Assembly (NCBI RefSeq): GCF_037381185.1 | Contig: NZ_JARRQY010000010.1 | Coordinates: 62,001 to 126,000 of the forward strand | Direction of reading: 5' to 3' | Length of the DNA: 64,000 bases | Origin: Acidihalobacter_A sp037381185 | GTDB taxonomy: Bacteria > Pseudomonadota > Gammaproteobacteria > DSM-5130 > Acidihalobacteraceae | In this document: piece after piece, positions 60,156-64,000 of the stretch | Position numbering within the stretch: position 1 is the first letter of the stretch | Layout of the letters: every line of letters begins with the position of its first letter | Translations under genes and position numbers: made by a program | Notes under the pieces: model-generated | Databases searched by the model: none | Seen by the model: only the letters and a program-made list of their open reading frames with translations | What the model was told of the DNA's origin: nothing

Positions 60156-61046
60156 TTAGGTTTTTGGTGATGCTTTCCGCCAATCGCGATTGAATTGCGC
60201 CCGCAGCGTATCGATGGCCTGGCCGTGCAAAATGATTCCGATCTCTCGATTGTGATTCAGGCTGGTCCAGCTGATGTTTTGAGAACCGATGAATGCAAGC
60301 CGATCGCCGACGATCATTTTGGCGTGCATGCGGGGGTGCTGGATGAAGCGGACGTTGACGCCGTCGCGCTGCAGCGGTGCCAAGTTGCCCAGGTCGTAGT
60401 GGCTGATCGTGCGCGGTACGATGATGTTGGCTAGCCGGCCCTTGTGTTCCAGGGCGTTGCTGATGCGCGGTACGAAACCGAACTCTTCGCTTTCCAGATC
60501 GACGGCGCCGGGCTGGTCGAGCACCTTGAGCATGGCCTGTTCGCCGCCGGGAGAAATGACCAGGTCGTTTGTCTTGCGGGGGGCTGTACCGGCGCGGCGT
60601 TTGCTCCAATCGGCGTCGAATACGGTTTCCAGAGCTTGTCCCACGGCACGGTCGTGGCCGATCCATAGATATTCGCGGTTGTCGTGGAAGGCGGCGTAGG
60701 TCAGGTTGGCGGTGCCGATCAGCGTTTCGCCCTTTCCGCCGTCGACGACGATGTATTTCGCATGATCGTAGGCGAAGCGATGCTCGAAACGTGCGGGGGC
60801 CCAGCGGATTTCGGCACCCGTGCCGGCGAGGGCATTGAATTCACGCTGTACCGTGGCGGCGTTCACCCGATAGGGCCGTGAGGGCAAGATGACGCGCACG
60901 CGCACGCCGCGCCGGGTGTCGCCGCGGATGGCCTCGAGAATCCGTCGGTCGTCGATCAGGTAGGCATTGATGTCGACGCTGCGTCGGGCGGAGCGTATGA
61001 GCTGCACGACCGGTTGCACGCCAGCATGAGGTTCGACGTAAAGCAT
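60156..61046 (-). CDS. Phospholipase D-like protein with two HKD motifs
   Basis: A 296-residue PLD-superfamily protein. First HKD motif YDHAKYIVVDGGKGETLIGT, second HPRMHAKMIVGDRLAFIGSQ, each with downstream Asn/Thr or Asn/Ile-Ser. No signal peptide or membrane helix, unlike cardiolipin synthases with N-terminal helices. Could act on phospholipids or nucleic acids; unresolved. ATG 61046 has no strong ribosome site. Confidence 0.85.
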   Translation of the reverse strand: MLYVEPHAGVQPVVQLIRSARRSVDINAYLIDDRRILEAIRGDTRRGVRVRVILPSRPYRVNAATVQREFNALAGTGAEIRWAPARFEHRFAYDHAKYIVVDGGKGETLIGTANLTYAAFHDNREYLWIGHDRAVGQALETVFDADWSKRRAGTAPRKTNDLVISPGGEQAMLKVLDQPGAVDLESEEFGFVPRISNALEHKGRLANIIVPRTISHYDLGNLAPLQRDGVNVRFIQHPRMHAKMIVGDRLAFIGSQNISWTSLNHNREIGIILHGQAIDTLRAQFNRDWRKASPKT

Positions 61047-61131
61047 GGGACCGACTGTCCTGGATGTGCGTCATAGGACAGACTATCCGACGTTCGGCAG
61101 GTTCCCTCCGGCGTCGGGTCTTTGCCTTTCT

Positions 61132-61980
61132 TTACAGCGAGCTGCGCCCCGCCCAGTCGCGTGCGAACTGCGCGGCGACGCGGCCGCTGCGCGAGCCCCG
61201 CTCCAGGGCGAAGCGCAGCGCCTCCGGGCGCACGGTCTCGGCGTCGAAGGGGATTTCCATGCGCTGCAGGGTGTGGAAGACGATGGCCAGATAGTCGTCC
61301 TGACGGAACGGGTGGAAGGCCAGCCACAGGCCGAAGCGCTCGGACAGCGATATCTTCTCTTCGACTGCTTCGCCGTGGTGTATCTCGCCGTCGACGGCAC
61401 GTGAATCCTGGTTGTCGCGCTGGTACTCGGGCAGTAGATGACGCCGGTTGGAGGTGGCGTAGATGAGCACGTTTTCCGGCGCGGCGGCCACGGAGCCGTC
61501 CAGTGTGGCCTTGAGTGCCTTGTAGCTGGGGTCGTCCGCTTCGAACGACAGGTCGTCGGAGAAAATGACGAAGCGCTCCTCGCGCCCGTACAGCGGTTCG
61601 ACGATTTCCGGCAGGTCGGCCAGGTCGCGGCGCTCGACCTCGATCAGGCGCAGCCCCTGTCCGGCGAACTGCTCCAACATGGCGCGGATCAGCGAGGACT
61701 TGCCGGTGCCTCGCGAGCCCCATAGCAGAGCGTTGTTGGCCGGCAGGCCCCGAACGAACTGCTCGGTGTTGCGCGCGAGCAGGTTCTTCTGACGCTCGAT
61801 GCCGAGCAGGGCGTCGGGATCCAGCAGCTGTGGATGCTGCACGGCCTGCAGGTAGCTCGGCCGGCGCCAGCGGAAGGCGAGGGCGTTCCAGTCGGTGGTT
61901 TCGGGCGCCTGGGGCAGCAGCGGTTCGAGGCGGTCGAGCAGGGCGTCCAGGCGGGTGAACAGGCGGTCGATGTCGGTCAT
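61132..61980 (-). CDS. DUF815 family AAA+ ATPase
   Basis: A 282-residue ATPase with Walker A GSRGTGKSSL, Walker B FVIFSDDLSFE, and the DUF815 tail (LSERFGLWLAFHPFRQDDYL). The family is widespread and of unknown role. The ATG at 61980 is preferred for conservation; 62025 is in frame upstream and neither has a clear ribosome site. Located 86 bases from the PLD-like gene on the same strand. Confidence 0.88.
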   Translation of the reverse strand: MTDIDRLFTRLDALLDRLEPLLPQAPETTDWNALAFRWRRPSYLQAVQHPQLLDPDALLGIERQKNLLARNTEQFVRGLPANNALLWGSRGTGKSSLIRAMLEQFAGQGLRLIEVERRDLADLPEIVEPLYGREERFVIFSDDLSFEADDPSYKALKATLDGSVAAAPENVLIYATSNRRHLLPEYQRDNQDSRAVDGEIHHGEAVEEKISLSERFGLWLAFHPFRQDDYLAIVFHTLQRMEIPFDAETVRPEALRFALERGSRSGRVAAQFARDWAGRSSL

Positions 61981-62122
61981 GGCGAGGTCGGGAGGGGAAA
62001 AGGACAATACTACCTTGTCGGGCATCGATTGATGAATCGGGCGATGCGTCGGCTGGCGTAGAGAAGGGCGACTCTGATTCGACTGCCTGCGTCGCCAAGG
62101 CTCATGTTTGCGAAGGATTGTT

Positions 62123-62153
62123 GATTAAATTAGACGATCGGTCTAATTTAATC
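62123..62153. promoter_or_regulatory. TetR-type operator overlapping the acuR leader
   Basis: A perfect inverted repeat: GATTAAATTAGAC (62123-62135), GATCG, GTCTAATTTAATC (62141-62153). The inner TAGAC-GATCG-GTCTA core is of the kind bound by TetR-family regulators. It ends three bases before the ATG at 62157 and includes the likely -10 region, so binding would block transcription of the regulator and probably of acuI. Confidence 0.88.
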
Positions 62154-62156
62154 GTC

Positions 62157-62792
62157 ATGGAACGAAAAGCCACTTCAGGACGCAGGCGCGGACGGCCGCC
62201 AAAAGGGGCGGGCGACTACGGCGAAACGCGCGAATCCCTTGTTCGCGCAGGCCTGGAGGTGCTGACCGAGAAGGGCTTATCCGCCGCCGGACTCGACGAA
62301 ATCCTGCGTCGCGTCGCGGTCCCCAAGGGTTCGTTCTACCACTACTTCTCCAGCAAGGAAGCGTTCGGTCTCGAACTGGTTGAGCGCTACAACGCGTATT
62401 TCTCCCGAAAGCTGGATCGCTTCCTGTCCGACCCGTCGCTGTCTCCATTGCAGGGGCTGAAGGCGTTCATTGCCGATGCGGCGTCCGGCATGGCGCGTCA
62501 CGACTTCAGAAGAGGCTGTCTGGTCGGCAATCTCGGGCAGGAAATGGGCGCGTTGCCGGAGCCGTTCCGCGCAAGACTCATGGCGGTGTTCGCGGACTGG
62601 CAGGTGCGTGTCGAAGCGTGCCTGGAAGCGGCCAGGAAAGCGGGGGAGATCCCTCAGAACGCCGATTGCCGGCGGCTGGCCGAGGTGTTCTGGATCGGCT
62701 GGGAGGGCGCTGTATTGAGAGCCAAGCTTGAGCAGAATGCAGCGCCGCTGGAAGCCTACGCCGAGTTCTTTCTCGCCGGTATCGCCCGGTAG
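62157..62792 (+). CDS. TetR-family regulator, AcuR-like
   Basis: A 211-residue TetR regulator. After a basic N-terminal arm (RKATSGRRRGRPPKG) comes the helix-turn-helix (AAGLDEILRRVAVPKGSFYH, YFSSKEAFG), then an all-helical ligand domain (CLVGNLGQEMGALPEPFR). Next to acuI this suggests AcuR, which responds to acrylate/acryloyl-CoA in Rhodobacter. The ATG at 62157 has no ribosome site, and the operator directly abuts it, so the message has a very short leader. An upstream TTG at 62118 lies in the operator and was rejected. Confidence 0.85.
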   Translation: MERKATSGRRRGRPPKGAGDYGETRESLVRAGLEVLTEKGLSAAGLDEILRRVAVPKGSFYHYFSSKEAFGLELVERYNAYFSRKLDRFLSDPSLSPLQGLKAFIADAASGMARHDFRRGCLVGNLGQEMGALPEPFRARLMAVFADWQVRVEACLEAARKAGEIPQNADCRRLAEVFWIGWEGAVLRAKLEQNAAPLEAYAEFFLAGIAR

Positions 62793-62835
62793 TCTGCTCG
62801 GAAATTAACGGAATGACGCATTCAAGGACGGGACT

Positions 62836-63819
62836 ATGTTCAGAGGCATCCTGATCGATAAAACCGATGACAGCTATGAAGCCGCGGTGCAGGAAATCGA
62901 GGAATCTCGCCTGCCCGAAGGTAATGTGACGGTGGACGTGGCGTACTCGACGCTCAACTACAAGGACGCGCTGGCAATCACGGGAAAATCCCCCGTGGTG
63001 CGCCGGTTTCCGATGATTCCCGGCGTCGATTTGGCGGGTACGGTCGCGCACTCGGACGATTTGCGTTACCAGGTGGGCGATGCGGTGGTGCTCAACGGCT
63101 GGGGCGTCGGCGAAACCCATTGGGGTGGTCTGGCGGAAAAGGCGAGGCTCAAGGGCGAATGGCTGATTCCCCTGCCGCCGGCGTTTTCGCTGCAGCAGGC
63201 CATGGCCATCGGCACCGCCGGCTATACCGCCATGCTATGTGTTCTGGCGCTCGAGCGGCACGGCGTCACTCCGGACAAGGGCGAAGTGGTGGTGACCGGG
63301 GCGGCCGGCGGTGTCGGCAGCGTGGCGGTCGCGTTGCTGGCCAAACTGGGTTATCGGGTGGTCGCGGTCAGCGGGAGGCCGGAGGAGGCCCGTTATCTCG
63401 AGGAGTTGGGTGCGGCCGAGGTGCTCGACCGGGCGGAATTCGCAAAACCCGGCAAACCACTGGGCAAGGCGCGCTGGGCGGGCGCGGTCGACGTGGTCGG
63501 CAGCCATGTGCTCGCCAATGTTTGCGCCACCATGCAGTACGGAGGCGTCGTCGCCGCCTGCGGTCTGGCCGGCGGGATGGATTTCCCGGCCACCGTCGCG
63601 CCGTTCATTCTGCGGGGCGTGGCGCTGGCGGGCATCGACAGCGTGATGCGGCCTCGCGCGGATCGCATGGAGGCCTGGGAACGCCTGGCACGCGATCTCG
63701 ACGCGTCAAAGCTCGACGGCATTTCCCGTGTCATCGGATTGGGCGAGGCCGTTACCTGGGCGGAGTCCTTCCTGACCGGACAGGTTCGCGGGAGAGTGGT
63801 TGTCGACGTCGGGAGCTGA
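62836..63819 (+). CDS. acuI: Acryloyl-CoA reductase AcuI (YhdH family)
   Basis: A 327-residue medium-chain reductase of the zinc-free YhdH/AcuI subfamily: VDVAYSTLNYKDALAITGKS, RRFPMIPGVDLAGTV, the Rossmann motif VVTGAAGGVGSVAVALLAKL, and ASPATVAPFILRGV-like block (FPATVAPFILRGVALAGIDS). It reduces acryloyl-CoA to propionyl-CoA with NADPH, detoxifying acrylate. 43 bases after the TetR gene, probably the same operon. Confidence 0.92.
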   Translation: MFRGILIDKTDDSYEAAVQEIEESRLPEGNVTVDVAYSTLNYKDALAITGKSPVVRRFPMIPGVDLAGTVAHSDDLRYQVGDAVVLNGWGVGETHWGGLAEKARLKGEWLIPLPPAFSLQQAMAIGTAGYTAMLCVLALERHGVTPDKGEVVVTGAAGGVGSVAVALLAKLGYRVVAVSGRPEEARYLEELGAAEVLDRAEFAKPGKPLGKARWAGAVDVVGSHVLANVCATMQYGGVVAACGLAGGMDFPATVAPFILRGVALAGIDSVMRPRADRMEAWERLARDLDASKLDGISRVIGLGEAVTWAESFLTGQVRGRVVVDVGS

Positions 63820-63898
63820 TTTGTCACCACTGTGCTGGTAGGACGGTTGGCTGCGCCATTGCATCCGTCCTTGGGGCTCGATGGGGTCGCAGCGCTGG

Positions 63899-64000
63899 CT
63901 AGGCCGCTGGCGTTGCCGATCCGGCGACCACGTACAGCTCGGCCGCGATATCCGGATAGCGCTCGCCCACCCGGCAGAAAGCATCGATCATCTCAGGGGT
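63899..64000 (-). CDS. C-terminal fragment of an unidentified gene, cut by the window edge
   Basis: An open frame of 33 codons enters from the right edge on the minus strand and stops with TAG at 63899-63901; it reads MIDAFCRVGERYPDIAAELY around its middle. Codon choice is like the neighbours. I do not recognise the family from this fragment. The 79 bases between it and acuI show nothing clear. Confidence 0.4.
   Translation of the reverse strand, partial: TPEMIDAFCRVGERYPDIAAELYVVAGSATPAA

Overview
The window is GC-rich bacterial DNA of gammaproteobacterial type. Flagellar genes are ordered as in Pseudomonas and its relatives: a FleQ/FleS/FleR regulatory set, sigma-54 promoters of the GG-N10-GC form, sigma-28 promoters of the TAAA-N15-GCCGATAA form, FlhF/FlhG polar-number control, MotC/MotD, ParC/ParP and CheZ. 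I infer a polarly flagellated gammaproteobacterium outside the enterics, possibly Chromatiales/Ectothiorhodospiraceae-like. No rRNA gene is present to settle this, and I saw no tRNA gene, CRISPR array or intact transposase.

Layout. 1-4950: filament and cap genes (fliC, flaG, fliD, fliS, a fliT-like gene, a PilZ-type gene). 5172-9270: fleQ, fleS, fleR. 9271-16208: fliEFGHIJ from a sigma-54 promoter, then fliK with its own sigma-54 promoter. 16377-17911: a chemoreceptor gene with its own sigma-28 promoter and terminator. 17950-28470: fliLMNOPQR-flhB-flhA-flhF-flhG-fliA, mostly overlapping. 28564-37351: cheY, cheZ, cheA, cheB, a broken motC, motD, parC, parP, cheW, a small ORF and a DUF2802 gene. 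37476-40199 (minus): an orphan FlhB C-domain gene, a FliK-like gene and an HDOD gene. 40425-40570: a small IS5-like element. 40602-44637: cheV (minus), then flgA, flgM, flgN, cheR. 44683-46412 (minus): a YcgR-like PilZ gene and a diguanylate cyclase. 46632-64000: general accessory and metabolic genes: MBL hydrolase, SplB-like radical SAM, FUSC transporter, GT4 glycosyltransferase, YjbQ, an AttEFGH-like ABC system, a ydgA-like gene broken by an amber codon, HAD, EamA, phospholipase D-like, DUF815 ATPase, AcuR/AcuI-like pair, and the tail of an unidentified gene.

The first 44 kb read as a transcriptional cascade: FleQ with sigma-54 drives fliE, fliK and fliL operons (and probably fleSR); FleSR drives later structural genes; FliA, held by FlgM, drives fliC, flgM, cheV and the receptor gene. 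All four sigma-28 sites and three sigma-54 sites can be read directly. Cyclic-di-GMP is a second layer (FleQ, two PilZ-type proteins, one GGEEF cyclase).

Three genes carry lesions: motC has an internal deletion plus frameshift, the chemoreceptor lacks about 85-90 residues from one arm of its signalling hairpin, and the ydgA-like gene has one in-frame amber codon. Another notable point is a set of short acidic-LL motifs shared by FliM, CheA, CheZ and ParP, suggesting an alternative CheY- or ParP-docking arrangement in a CheA without a recognisable P2 domain.
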